The notes under the pieces were generated by a model. That model searched no databases and was not told the origin of the DNA. It worked only from the letters and a program-made list of their open reading frames with translations. This document shows, in pieces, positions 11,953 through 21,938 of a stretch of 64,000 nucleotides of DNA. Source of the DNA: Trichobilharzia szidati (taxonomy: Eukaryota; Platyhelminthes; Trematoda; Strigeidida; Schistosomatidae); contig OX235279.1 in assembly GCA_944472155.2 (NCBI GenBank), forward strand, positions 150,682,199 to 150,746,198, written 5' to 3'. Every line of letters begins with the position of its first letter. Within the stretch, counting starts at the first letter, position 1. Both the position numbers and the translations under genes were made by a program.

Positions 11953-12366
11953 ATGGATTCATCATCAAATTACGGCCTCCCCAAGCTATTCCCAGAAGAC
12001 AGTGAACTCACCTCGCCCACTGTGCCAACGTTGCCCCGCCCTCCAACGTTGCAGCTATCTTCAGACTACCCGAGATGGAAGAAACGCATGCAGGCATTTC
12101 TCAGCATATGCCCACCAGCTCACCATTTTCTTCATGTCCTAAATGCCCTCTCTGAGGATGCTTTTGCCCGTGCGGACGCTGCCGGCTTCAGCAACACCAA
12201 ATCCATGCCAGAGGCACGGCATACCCTATACCACCATCAGGCACTGAGGACAGTGCCCACAGAACGGGGGAGGCAATGTAATAGGACAGAAACCAATGCT
12301 AGCACAAACTCCTTGGAACAAGAAGAGGACCGTTTAGCTGGACTTCTTTTAACAGATGATAACTAA
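11953..12366 (+). CDS. TRIM gag-like ORF, unit 1 (pattern for units 1-10)
   Basis: ATG (MDSSSNYGLPK) follows a 35-nt leader. About 108 codons lie in the internal region and the last 29 come from the next LTR, so the predicted 137-aa protein ends within LTR sequence (LLLTDDN). It is Pro/Ser-rich at the N-terminus, then has a segment resembling the N-terminal capsid region of Ty3/gypsy gag (LQLSSDYPRWKKRMQAFL ... HVLNALSEDAFARADAAGF). There is no zinc knuckle, protease or RT. An in-frame upstream ATG lies inside the LTR (11893), but the leader ATG is the natural gag start. Equivalent ORFs start at 12501, 13049, 13597, 14145, 14693, 15241, 15789, 16337 and 16885. Whether any is translated is unknown. 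Confidence 0.6.
   Translation: MDSSSNYGLPKLFPEDSELTSPTVPTLPRPPTLQLSSDYPRWKKRMQAFLSICPPAHHFLHVLNALSEDAFARADAAGFSNTKSMPEARHTLYHHQALRTVPTERGRQCNRTETNASTNSLEQEEDRLAGLLLTDDN
12261..12276 (+). promoter_or_regulatory. TRIM polypurine tract
   Basis: AGAACGGGGGAGGCAA directly abuts the LTR start TGTAATAGG, the expected place for the plus-strand primer. It is repeated in all 12 left-arm units and in the single right-arm TRIM. With the primer-binding site it shows that the 359-bp internal region retains both replication signals. Confidence 0.7.
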
Positions 12367-15300
12367 CCGCTTAATTTATCCCTTGCATGCTGATAATATA
12401 GACCTTTCGTCGCACTCTGCGTCTTCTTCTTTCTCTGTCTGTGACCCTGTGGAATATCTGTTACAAATTGGTGTCGGAGTTGCCCAAATCGACAGTCAAC
12501 ATGGATTCATCATCAAATTACGGCCTCCCCAAGCTATTCCCAGAAGACAGTGAACTCACCTCGCCCACTGTGCCAACGTTGCCCCGCCCTCCAACGTTGC
12601 AGCTATCTTCAGACTACCCGAGATGGAAGAAACGCATGCAGGCATTTCTCAGCATATGCCCACCAGCTCACCATTTTCTTCATGTCCTAAATGCCCTCTC
12701 TGAGGATGCTTTTGCCCGTGCGGACGCTGCCGGCTTCAGCAACACCAAATCCATGCCAGAGGCACGGCATACCCTATACCACCATCAGGCACTGAGGACA
12801 GTGCCCACAGAACGGGGGAGGCAATGTAATAGGACAGAAACCAATGCTAGCACAAACTCCTTGGAACAAGAAGAGGACCGTTTAGCTGGACTTCTTTTAA
12901 CAGATGATAACTAACCGCTTAATTTATCCCTTGCATGCTGATAATATAGACCTTTCGTCGCACTCTGCGTCTTCTTCTTTCTCTGTCTGTGACCCTGTGG
13001 AATATCTGTTACAAATTGGTGTCGGAGTTGCCCAAATCGACAGTCAACATGGATTCATCATCAAATTACGGCCTCCCCAAGCTATTCCCAGAAGACAGTG
13101 AACTCACCTCGCCCACTGTGCCAACGTTGCCCCGCCCTCCAACGTTGCAGCTATCTTCAGACTACCCGAGATGGAAGAAACGCATGCAGGCATTTCTCAG
13201 CATATGCCCACCAGCTCACCATTTTCTTCATGTCCTAAATGCCCTCTCTGAGGATGCTTTTGCCCGTGCGGACGCTGCCGGCTTCAGCAACACCAAATCC
13301 ATGCCAGAGGCACGGCATACCCTATACCACCATCAGGCACTGAGGACAGTGCCCACAGAACGGGGGAGGCAATGTAATAGGACAGAAACCAATGCTAGCA
13401 CAAACTCCTTGGAACAAGAAGAGGACCGTTTAGCTGGACTTCTTTTAACAGATGATAACTAACCGCTTAATTTATCCCTTGCATGCTGATAATATAGACC
13501 TTTCGTCGCACTCTGCGTCTTCTTCTTTCTCTGTCTGTGACCCTGTGGAATATCTGTTACAAATTGGTGTCGGAGTTGCCCAAATCGACAGTCAACATGG
13601 ATTCATCATCAAATTACGGCCTCCCCAAGCTATTCCCAGAAGACAGTGAACTCACCTCGCCCACTGTGCCAACGTTGCCCCGCCCTCCAACGTTGCAGCT
13701 ATCTTCAGACTACCCGAGATGGAAGAAACGCATGCAGGCATTTCTCAGCATATGCCCACCAGCTCACCATTTTCTTCATGTCCTAAATGCCCTCTCTGAG
13801 GATGCTTTTGCCCGTGCGGACGCTGCCGGCTTCAGCAACACCAAATCCATGCCAGAGGCACGGCATACCCTATACCACCATCAGGCACTGAGGACAGTGC
13901 CCACAGAACGGGGGAGGCAATGTAATAGGACAGAAACCAATGCTAGCACAAACTCCTTGGAACAAGAAGAGGACCGTTTAGCTGGACTTCTTTTAACAGA
14001 TGATAACTAACCGCTTAATTTATCCCTTGCATGCTGATAATATAGACCTTTCGTCGCACTCTGCGTCTTCTTCTTTCTCTGTCTGTGACCCTGTGGAATA
14101 TCTGTTACAAATTGGTGTCGGAGTTGCCCAAATCGACAGTCAACATGGATTCATCATCAAATTACGGCCTCCCCAAGCTATTCCCAGAAGACAGTGAACT
14201 CACCTCGCCCACTGTGCCAACGTTGCCCCGCCCTCCAACGTTGCAGCTATCTTCAGACTACCCGAGATGGAAGAAACGCATGCAGGCATTTCTCAGCATA
14301 TGCCCACCAGCTCACCATTTTCTTCATGTCCTAAATGCCCTCTCTGAGGATGCTTTTGCCCGTGCGGACGCTGCCGGCTTCAGCAACACCAAATCCATGC
14401 CAGAGGCACGGCATACCCTATACCACCATCAGGCACTGAGGACAGTGCCCACAGAACGGGGGAGGCAATGTAATAGGACAGAAACCAATGCTAGCACAAA
14501 CTCCTTGGAACAAGAAGAGGACCGTTTAGCTGGACTTCTTTTAACAGATGATAACTAACCGCTTAATTTATCCCTTGCATGCTGATAATATAGACCTTTC
14601 GTCGCACTCTGCGTCTTCTTCTTTCTCTGTCTGTGACCCTGTGGAATATCTGTTACAAATTGGTGTCGGAGTTGCCCAAATCGACAGTCAACATGGATTC
14701 ATCATCAAATTACGGCCTCCCCAAGCTATTCCCAGAAGACAGTGAACTCACCTCGCCCACTGTGCCAACGTTGCCCCGCCCTCCAACGTTGCAGCTATCT
14801 TCAGACTACCCGAGATGGAAGAAACGCATGCAGGCATTTCTCAGCATATGCCCACCAGCTCACCATTTTCTTCATGTCCTAAATGCCCTCTCTGAGGATG
14901 CTTTTGCCCGTGCGGACGCTGCCGGCTTCAGCAACACCAAATCCATGCCAGAGGCACGGCATACCCTATACCACCATCAGGCACTGAGGACAGTGCCCAC
15001 AGAACGGGGGAGGCAATGTAATAGGACAGAAACCAATGCTAGCACAAACTCCTTGGAACAAGAAGAGGACCGTTTAGCTGGACTTCTTTTAACAGATGAT
15101 AACTAACCGCTTAATTTATCCCTTGCATGCTGATAATATAGACCTTTCGTCGCACTCTGCGTCTTCTTCTTTCTCTGTCTGTGACCCTGTGGAATATCTG
15201 TTACAAATTGGTGTCGGAGTTGCCCAAATCGACAGTCAACATGGATTCATCATCAAATTACGGCCTCCCCAAGCTATTCCCAGAAGACAGTGAACTCACC

Positions 15301-17432
15301 TCGCCCACTGTGCCAACGTTGCCCCGCCCTCCAACGTTGCAGCTATCTTCAGACTACCCGAGATGGAAGAAACGCATGCAGGCATTTCTCAGCATATGCC
15401 CACCAGCTCACCATTTTCTTCATGTCCTAAATGCCCTCTCTGAGGATGCTTTTGCCCGTGCGGACGCTGCCGGCTTCAGCAACACCAAATCCATGCCAGA
15501 GGCACGGCATACCCTATACCACCATCAGGCACTGAGGACAGTGCCCACAGAACGGGGGAGGCAATGTAATAGGACAGAAACCAATGCTAGCACAAACTCC
15601 TTGGAACAAGAAGAGGACCGTTTAGCTGGACTTCTTTTAACAGATGATAACTAACCGCTTAATTTATCCCTTGCATGCTGATAATATAGACCTTTCGTCG
15701 CACTCTGCGTCTTCTTCTTTCTCTGTCTGTGACCCTGTGGAATATCTGTTACAAATTGGTGTCGGAGTTGCCCAAATCGACAGTCAACATGGATTCATCA
15801 TCAAATTACGGCCTCCCCAAGCTATTCCCAGAAGACAGTGAACTCACCTCGCCCACTGTGCCAACGTTGCCCCGCCCTCCAACGTTGCAGCTATCTTCAG
15901 ACTACCCGAGATGGAAGAAACGCATGCAGGCATTTCTCAGCATATGCCCACCAGCTCACCATTTTCTTCATGTCCTAAATGCCCTCTCTGAGGATGCTTT
16001 TGCCCGTGCGGACGCTGCCGGCTTCAGCAACACCAAATCCATGCCAGAGGCACGGCATACCCTATACCACCATCAGGCACTGAGGACAGTGCCCACAGAA
16101 CGGGGGAGGCAATGTAATAGGACAGAAACCAATGCTAGCACAAACTCCTTGGAACAAGAAGAGGACCGTTTAGCTGGACTTCTTTTAACAGATGATAACT
16201 AACCGCTTAATTTATCCCTTGCATGCTGATAATATAGACCTTTCGTCGCACTCTGCGTCTTCTTCTTTCTCTGTCTGTGACCCTGTGGAATATCTGTTAC
16301 AAATTGGTGTCGGAGTTGCCCAAATCGACAGTCAACATGGATTCATCATCAAATTACGGCCTCCCCAAGCTATTCCCAGAAGACAGTGAACTCACCTCGC
16401 CCACTGTGCCAACGTTGCCCCGCCCTCCAACGTTGCAGCTATCTTCAGACTACCCGAGATGGAAGAAACGCATGCAGGCATTTCTCAGCATATGCCCACC
16501 AGCTCACCATTTTCTTCATGTCCTAAATGCCCTCTCTGAGGATGCTTTTGCCCGTGCGGACGCTGCCGGCTTCAGCAACACCAAATCCATGCCAGAGGCA
16601 CGGCATACCCTATACCACCATCAGGCACTGAGGACAGTGCCCACAGAACGGGGGAGGCAATGTAATAGGACAGAAACCAATGCTAGCACAAACTCCTTGG
16701 AACAAGAAGAGGACCGTTTAGCTGGACTTCTTTTAACAGATGATAACTAACCGCTTAATTTATCCCTTGCATGCTGATAATATAGACCTTTCGTCGCACT
16801 CTGCGTCTTCTTCTTTCTCTGTCTGTGACCCTGTGGAATATCTGTTACAAATTGGTGTCGGAGTTGCCCAAATCGACAGTCAACATGGATTCATCATCAA
16901 ATTACGGCCTCCCCAAGCTATTCCCAGAAGACAGTGAACTCACCTCGCCCACTGTGCCAACGTTGCCCCGCCCTCCAACGTTGCAGCTATCTTCAGACTA
17001 CCCGAGATGGAAGAAACGCATGCAGGCATTTCTCAGCATATGCCCACCAGCTCACCATTTTCTTCATGTCCTAAATGCCCTCTCTGAGGATGCTTTTGCC
17101 CGTGCGGACGCTGCCGGCTTCAGCAACACCAAATCCATGCCAGAGGCACGGCATACCCTATACCACCATCAGGCACTGAGGACAGTGCCCACAGAACGGG
17201 GGAGGCAATGTAATAGGACAGAAACCAATGCTAGCACAAACTCCTTGGAACAAGAAGAGGACCGTTTAGCTGGACTTCTTTTAACAGATGATAACTAACC
17301 GCTTAATTTATCCCTTGCATGCTGATAATATAGACCTTTCGTCGCACTCTGCGTCTTCTTCTTTCTCTGTCTGTGACCCTGTGGAATATCTGTTACAAAT
17401 TGGTGTCGGAGTTGCCCAAATCGACAGTCAAC

Positions 17433-17894
17433 ATGGATTCATCATCAAATTACGGCCTCCCCAAGCTATTCCCAGAAGACAGTGAACTCACCTCGCCCAC
17501 TGTGCCAACGTTGCCCCGCCCTCCAACGTTGCAGCTATCTTCAGACCACCCGAGATGGAAGAAACGCATGCAGGCATTTCTCAGCATATGCCCACCAGCT
17601 CACCATTTTCTTCATGTCCTAAATGCCCTCTCTGAGGATGCTTTTGCCCGTGCGGACGCTGCCGGCTTCAGCAACACCAAATCCATGCCAGAGGCACGGC
17701 ATACCCTATACCACCATCAGGCACTGAGGACAGTGCCCACAGAACGGGGGAGGCAATGTAATAGGACAGAAACCAATATGATCTCACTAAATAATTTTTT
17801 CTTTTCTTCTTTTGCAGAAACCAATGCTAGCACAAACTCCTTGGAACAAGAAGAGGACCGTTTAGCTGGACTTCTTTTAACAGATGATAACTAA
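17433..17894 (+). CDS. TRIM gag-like ORF, unit 11 (variant)
   Basis: Same protein as unit 1 with a Tyr-to-His change in the capsid-like segment (SSDHPRW). It has a 16-codon extension (starting NMISLNNFFF) because the next LTR is the long form. The 48-bp difference is a multiple of three, so the frame survives in both LTR types. This is the only unit with an internal substitution that I could find. Confidence 0.55.
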   Translation: MDSSSNYGLPKLFPEDSELTSPTVPTLPRPPTLQLSSDHPRWKKRMQAFLSICPPAHHFLHVLNALSEDAFARADAAGFSNTKSMPEARHTLYHHQALRTVPTERGRQCNRTETNMISLNNFFFSSFAETNASTNSLEQEEDRLAGLLLTDDN

Positions 17895-18028
17895 CCGCTT
17901 AATTTATCCCTTGCATGCTGATAATATAGACCTTTCGTCGCACTCTGCGTCTTCTTCTTTCTCTGTCTGTGACCCTGTGGAATATCTGTTACAAATTGGT
18001 GTCGGAGTTGCCCAAATCGACAGTCAAC

Positions 18029-18490
18029 ATGGATTCATCATCAAATTACGGCCTCCCCAAGCTATTCCCAGAAGACAGTGAACTCACCTCGCCCACTGTG
18101 CCAACGTTGCCCCGCCCTCCAACGTTGCAGCTATCTTCAGACTACCCGAGATGGAAGAAACGCATGCAGGCATTTCTCAGCATATGCCCACCAGCTCACC
18201 ATTTTCTTCATGTCCTAAATGCCCTCTCTGAGGATGCTTTTGCCCGTGCGGACGCTGCCGGCTTCAGCAACACCAAATCCATGCCAGAGGCACGGCATAC
18301 CCTATACCACCATCAGGCACTGAGGACAGTGCCCACAGAACGGGGGAGGCAATGTAATAGGACAAAAACCAATATGATCTCACTAAATAAGTTTTTCTTT
18401 TCTTCTTTTGCAGAAACCAATGCTAGCACAAACTCCTTGAAACAAGAAGAGGACCGTTTAGCTGGACTTCTTTTAACAGATGATAACTAA
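18029..18490 (+). CDS. TRIM gag-like ORF, unit 12 (last)
   Basis: Reads into long-form LTR13, whose version carries small differences (AAGTTTTTC instead of AATTTTTTC, and a Lys in place of Glu near the end, SLKQEED). LTR13 shares the AAGTTTTTC variant with both LTRs of the right-arm TRIM. This suggests the 3' end of the array preserves the ancestral element. Confidence 0.55.
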   Translation: MDSSSNYGLPKLFPEDSELTSPTVPTLPRPPTLQLSSDYPRWKKRMQAFLSICPPAHHFLHVLNALSEDAFARADAAGFSNTKSMPEARHTLYHHQALRTVPTERGRQCNRTKTNMISLNKFFFSSFAETNASTNSLKQEEDRLAGLLLTDDN

Positions 18491-18542
18491 CCGCTTAACT
18501 TAACATGCAGTCATAGGTTTCGACCTCGTTCTCCGTGAGCAC

Positions 18543-20683
18543 TTGCAGTGGGACGCTACGCAACCATGTCTGTGTTACAGCAAGGCTGACTACGCTGAAA
18601 TGCGGAGGCTCTTGTTCGATGCAGACTGGCCCTTAGCATGGGATGAGCTGTCTGTGGATGAACACTGGGAAGCGGTAAAAAAGATTATTCATACAGCGAT
18701 CTCGGATACCGTCCCTTTAGTCACAGCACAGCCAAAAAGAAAATCATCATGGTTAAAGAGAGGCACGCAGCGTATTCTGCAAGCAAAGAGGAAGGCTTGG
18801 TTTACGTGGCGCGTATCTGGAAGCCAGATCGACCATGATGCATACCTGGAACTCAGGAACCGGTGCAATGCAAGAGTCAGGAGGGACAGAAGGTCATTCC
18901 AGGCTAACCTTGCTAAAAAATCTCCTGGCAAACCCGAAGAATTTGTACCGATTCATGTCGGAAAGGAAACCAACCAACCAAGGGGCTTGCGCCTTAGTAG
19001 GCCAAAACGGTCAATATCTCACTAGTCTGGAGATGGCTGAAACATTCAGTTTAGCCTTCGCCAAACAGCTAAACAGCAATGTGGGTATTACCGTTACGAA
19101 CCAAAATGGTGGCATGACTATTTCACAGGAGGAAAACCAAATAGCCACCCCTCAAATAAACCCTGCAATAGTACTGAGAAAGCTGCAGCGACTCATACCT
19201 GGGAAGTCCCCAGGTTGTGATGACATCAGGCCATCTGTTCTGAAACAGTGCGCCGAAGCTCTCTGTAGACCTTTATGCGACTTGTTCCAACACTCCATGG
19301 AATCGGGGAAACTGCCAAAGGAATGGAAAAGAAGCATCCTTTCTCCGATCTTCAAGGGTGGGGATAGGCAAAATCCCACCAGTTATAGACCAGTAGCTCT
19401 ACTCCCAGTGGTATCGAAAGTACTGGAAAGTATTATTGATGATCACATCAGGGAATATCTGGATAGGTCTAAAATACTCCATGAAGCCCAACACGGTTTC
19501 AGGAAAGGAAGATCCTGCGTCACTAACTTATTATCAGCTTGGGACGATTGGACATCATGCTGGGATATGAATGTTCCTGTCCATGTGATCTTTCTAGACT
19601 TTGAGAAGGCATTTGACACTGTTCACCATGACCTTCTCCTACACAAAATAAGCCAGGTAGGTCTAGGTAAACCACTTCTGTCACGGTTGAAGGACTACCT
19701 AACTGAAAGGCAATTTTGCACCAAGGTCAACCGAGTCCGATCATCTTGGCACAGCTCGTCATCAGGAGTGTCGCAGGGTTCTATCCTGGGACCACTGATG
19801 TTCTTGATTTTTATCAATGATTTACCATGCCGTCTAAACTGCCCGACTCTTCTATACGCTGATGACGTAAAGATATGGAGGGCGGTAAAGTGTCCGGAGG
19901 ACTCAGATAGGCTGCAGGCAGATCTAAGGCTTCTGGAAGACTGGGCGGTAACCAGTGGAATGACTTTCAACCTGAAAAAGTGCAAAGTAGTGAAGTTACG
20001 CACCTGTAGACTGCAGAATGCAAGTTACACCCTGTGCAATGAAAGCTTGTCCTGCTCAACGTCGGAACGTGACTTAGGTCTAGTTCTAACGGAGAAAATG
20101 GACACAAGCGTGAATTACACGGGGGATGTAGCGAGGGCATATGCGGTCATACACTTTACACATAGACAATTAGGTGCACTCACTCCTGAGCTCTTTCTAA
20201 GGTTGTATAAAACATACGTCAGACCGCATCTTGAAGTGCATAATATCATTGCACCCCCCACTGCTTAAAAGAGACGCCAACCTCTTGGAAAGAGCCCAAC
20301 GACGGGCAACAAAAAGAGTGGTTGGACTCCGAAATAAACCATATGACGAAAGGCTGAAGAAATTAGGCCTATTCACACTCAGTTACCGTCGCCTGAGGGG
20401 GGATTTAATTACTGCCTACAAAATAACAAATGATCAGAATCACCCGAACAAAGGTGTTCTGCCATTGAGTAGGTATAGGCTCCCTCGTGGAAATCCCAGA
20501 AGGATAGCTCATCAGAGGGCAAGGACCCGGGTGCGCTCCCACTTCTTTTCCCTGCGGGTTTGCCGTCCCTGGAATTCCTTACCGGCAGATGTAGCTATGG
20601 CACCATCTGTGGACGCCTTTAAGCGAAGGCTGGACAACCTTGCAGTGACACAAGGACTGTATCCAAATGGCCTATCCCCTTAA
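18543..20683 (+). pseudogene. CR1/Jockey-type reverse transcriptase with two frameshifts
   Basis: Three consecutive frames make one protein. 18543 to about 18915 is the linker (WLKRGTQRILQAKRKAW). About 18905-20250 is the RT, with SYRPVALLPVVSKVLE, LDFEKAFDTVHHDLL (motif A), SGVSQGSILGPLMF (motif B) and LYADDVKIW (YADD at 19855-19866). 20250-20683 is the C-terminal domain (LLERAQRRATKRVVG ... FSLRVCRPWNSLP). The shifts fall at a run of six A (about 18913) and a run of six C (about 20253), which could be true indels or consensus errors in homopolymers. No stop interrupts the catalytic core. The endonuclease is missing through 5' truncation. Confidence 0.9.
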
Positions 20684-20820
20684 AATCGCATATACCATTC
20701 AAAGATAGACAATTAAACTGGTCGTTTTACTTCTTCACATTCCCTTCAGTCTTACTCTCCTGACAGCTTTAACTACACTTATTATTATGATTGTTATTAT
20801 TATTATTATCATTATTACTG

Positions 20821-20821
<1 letters not shown>

Positions 20822-20846
<25 letters not shown>
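20822..20846. repeat. (TA)n microsatellite
   Basis: About 12 TA repeats in the 3' UTR of the CR1-type insertion. A TTA/ATT run follows at about 20930-20956. Confidence 0.9.
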
Positions 20847-20851
<5 letters not shown>

Positions 20852-21245
20852 CCGATTGACTGACTGTTGTTACGTTTTCTTATTTTTTTTTCTCTGTCTG
20901 TTAGTCTGAATACCTTTACTAATTATATCTATTATTATTATTATTATTATTATTATCTCTTTTCCATTGACGACGATACCGAAAGACTAACTGGTGAAAG
21001 GATCAACTCCATTCACAGTAGTAACAGTCTTAACACTTCATACTACAGACGCCATATAATTAATCCCAGCACTACTCCTGTTGGAGTCGACCAAAGCTAC
21101 GACAGTCGAGTGGCGGGACGAGCTACACAGACGTTTACCAAAGATCAGGAACCTCTACCTTACAATCAAGAGGCGAGCGCAAAGAAATCAAATTGGTTTA
21201 TACTAGCTCGTAAAAAGATATTGGATTGGATATTGGATTGGAACC

Positions 21246-21329
21246 CATGCATGCTGATAATATAGACCTTTCGTCGCACTCTGCGTCTTCTTCTTTCTCT
21301 GTCTGTGACCCTGTGGAATATCTGTTACA
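21246..21329 (+). repeat. 3' part of TRIM LTR13
   Basis: TGCATGCTGATAATATAGAC ... TATCTGTTACA equals the last ~80 bp of the TRIM LTR and is the continuation of the LTR interrupted at 18498. It is followed at once by CTAG (21330-21333), the 3' target duplication. Confidence 0.85.
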
Positions 21330-21670
21330 CTAGCTTCGCCTTCTCCCTGGCCATTTCCGTCTACTCGCTCCACTCAAAACGTGTGGTAAACTTTGGATTT
21401 ATTGCAGGAACCTATTATCCTAATCCGAAGACAACTCTACAACCGGAACACAGCATCTACCAGTAGACACGATTCCAACAGTCAACTCTTCTGTGGATTA
21501 TACAAATAATTTGTAGCAGTGAACTTTAACAACGTATCCAAGTAACCTATTAATTAATATAACTCATTACTGCATTTTGTTAATATATTGTTGCATTGTA
21601 CTCTCATTGACTTGGATTTTTATTCACATATTTGTTATGTCAATGAGCTTACTCTAGACAGTCCCCTACA
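21330..21670 (+). repeat. LTR of element B (CsRn1-like), left-arm copy, 3' portion
   Basis: From CTAGCTTCGCC to GTCCCCTACA, ending CA. It is followed by AATTAAT and a primer site TGGTGAGCCCG (21678-21688). The 5' end lies on the other side of the TRIM array, possibly at TGTTG just before CTAG at 11676, which would make an LTR of about 346 bp. From memory the primer site resembles the tRNA-Trp end used by CsRn1-type elements (TGGTGACCCCG). The TRIM therefore inserted into the LTR of element B. Confidence 0.65.
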
Positions 21671-21800
21671 AATTAATTGGTGAGCCCGTTTGAACATCTC
21701 AGCTTTATAAGATCTCTACATTTATATTGTTATCATTTTTATTTTTGACTGCACATTCTATGTATTTATATCTGTGTACCTGTATATTCGCATAATACTC

Positions 21801-21896
21801 ATGTCCTCACCTACACGTTCACCTGCTGCAACTGAGACTAACGAGACACAGGACTCATCAATCAACGCAATAGTCGATCTCCGTCTACCGCCATTC
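21801..21896 (+). pseudogene. Element B gag, first 32 codons only
   Basis: ATG followed by SSPTRSPAATETNETQ, the same start as the minus-strand gag at 22546. It is cut at CCGCCATTC, where the sequence jumps into the central hairpin. About 0.5 kb of gag present in the right arm is deleted here. Confidence 0.75.
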
Positions 21897-21938
21897 GCCA
21901 TTGACGAATAAGATCGAGAAGTTTTATTCGTCAATGGC
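21897..21938. repeat. Central hairpin of the giant palindrome
   Basis: GCCATTGACGAATAA (21897-21911) and its perfect complement TTATTCGTCAATGGC (21924-21938) flank a 12-nt loop, GATCGAGAAGTT. On the right side the sequence is ordinary gag B; on the left it is its mirror copy. This marks the fold-back point from which both arms diverge. Confidence 0.85.

Larger units (their letters stand above)
11680..18498 (+). mobile_element. Tandem array of a TRIM-type miniature LTR retrotransposon (12 units)
   Basis: LTRs start at 11680, then 12277 and every 548 bp to 17209, then 17757 and 18353; the 13th resumes after an insertion and ends at 21329. LTRs begin TGTAATAGG and end CTGTTACA. LTR1 is 238 bp, LTR2-LTR11 are 189 bp, and LTR12 is 237 bp. 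Each LTR is followed by an identical-length 359-bp internal region with a tRNA-type primer site, a leader, a short gag-like ORF and a purine-rich tract (GAACGGGGGAGGCAA) just before the next LTR. It has no pol. This is the definition of a TRIM. Units look identical except for one T-to-C change in unit 11 (about 17547) and the LTR-length types. Confidence 0.9.
18499..21246 (+). mobile_element. 5'-truncated CR1-type non-LTR element inside TRIM LTR13
   Basis: The last TRIM LTR breaks after CCGCTTAA (18498) and resumes at TGCATGCTGATAAT (about 21248), with about 5-10 bp of the target missing. The inserted 2.7 kb has an endonuclease-RT linker, RT, a C-terminal domain and a 3' UTR with TA and ATT microsatellites. 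It ends in an imperfect repeat (GATATTGGATTGG twice), as CR1-type elements often end in short repeats. The right arm lacks it, so it inserted after the inversion. Confidence 0.85.
8380..21911. repeat. Left arm of the giant inverted duplication
   Basis: This arm reads inward as RTE remnant, GC-rich hairpin, DUF4806-like fragment, LTR of element B, TRIM array, LTR of element B, and start of gag B. The same order appears reverse-complemented at 21924-27185. By eye the arms match almost base for base, with scattered substitutions and several indels, including two of about 18 bp. The left arm is longer because it holds 12 TRIM internal units instead of one and an additional CR1-type insertion (18499-21246). 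It also lacks about 0.5 kb of gag B next to the centre. Outer homology fades near 8380/27185. Confidence 0.9.

Noticed and set aside
11808..18081. Repeated 65-aa frame (starting MITNRLIYPL) in each unit
   Set aside because: It overlaps the gag-like frame in another phase, lies mainly in the LTR and has no domain signal; treated as a shadow.
11808..18490. CRISPR-like or satellite reading of the 548-bp repeats
   Set aside because: The period is far too long for CRISPR and there are no variable spacers. The unit has LTR borders, primer site and polypurine tract, so it is a retroelement array.
20867..21265. 132-codon open frame at the end of the CR1-type insertion
   Set aside because: It spans ATT repeats and the element's 3' UTR and has no homology; likely chance.
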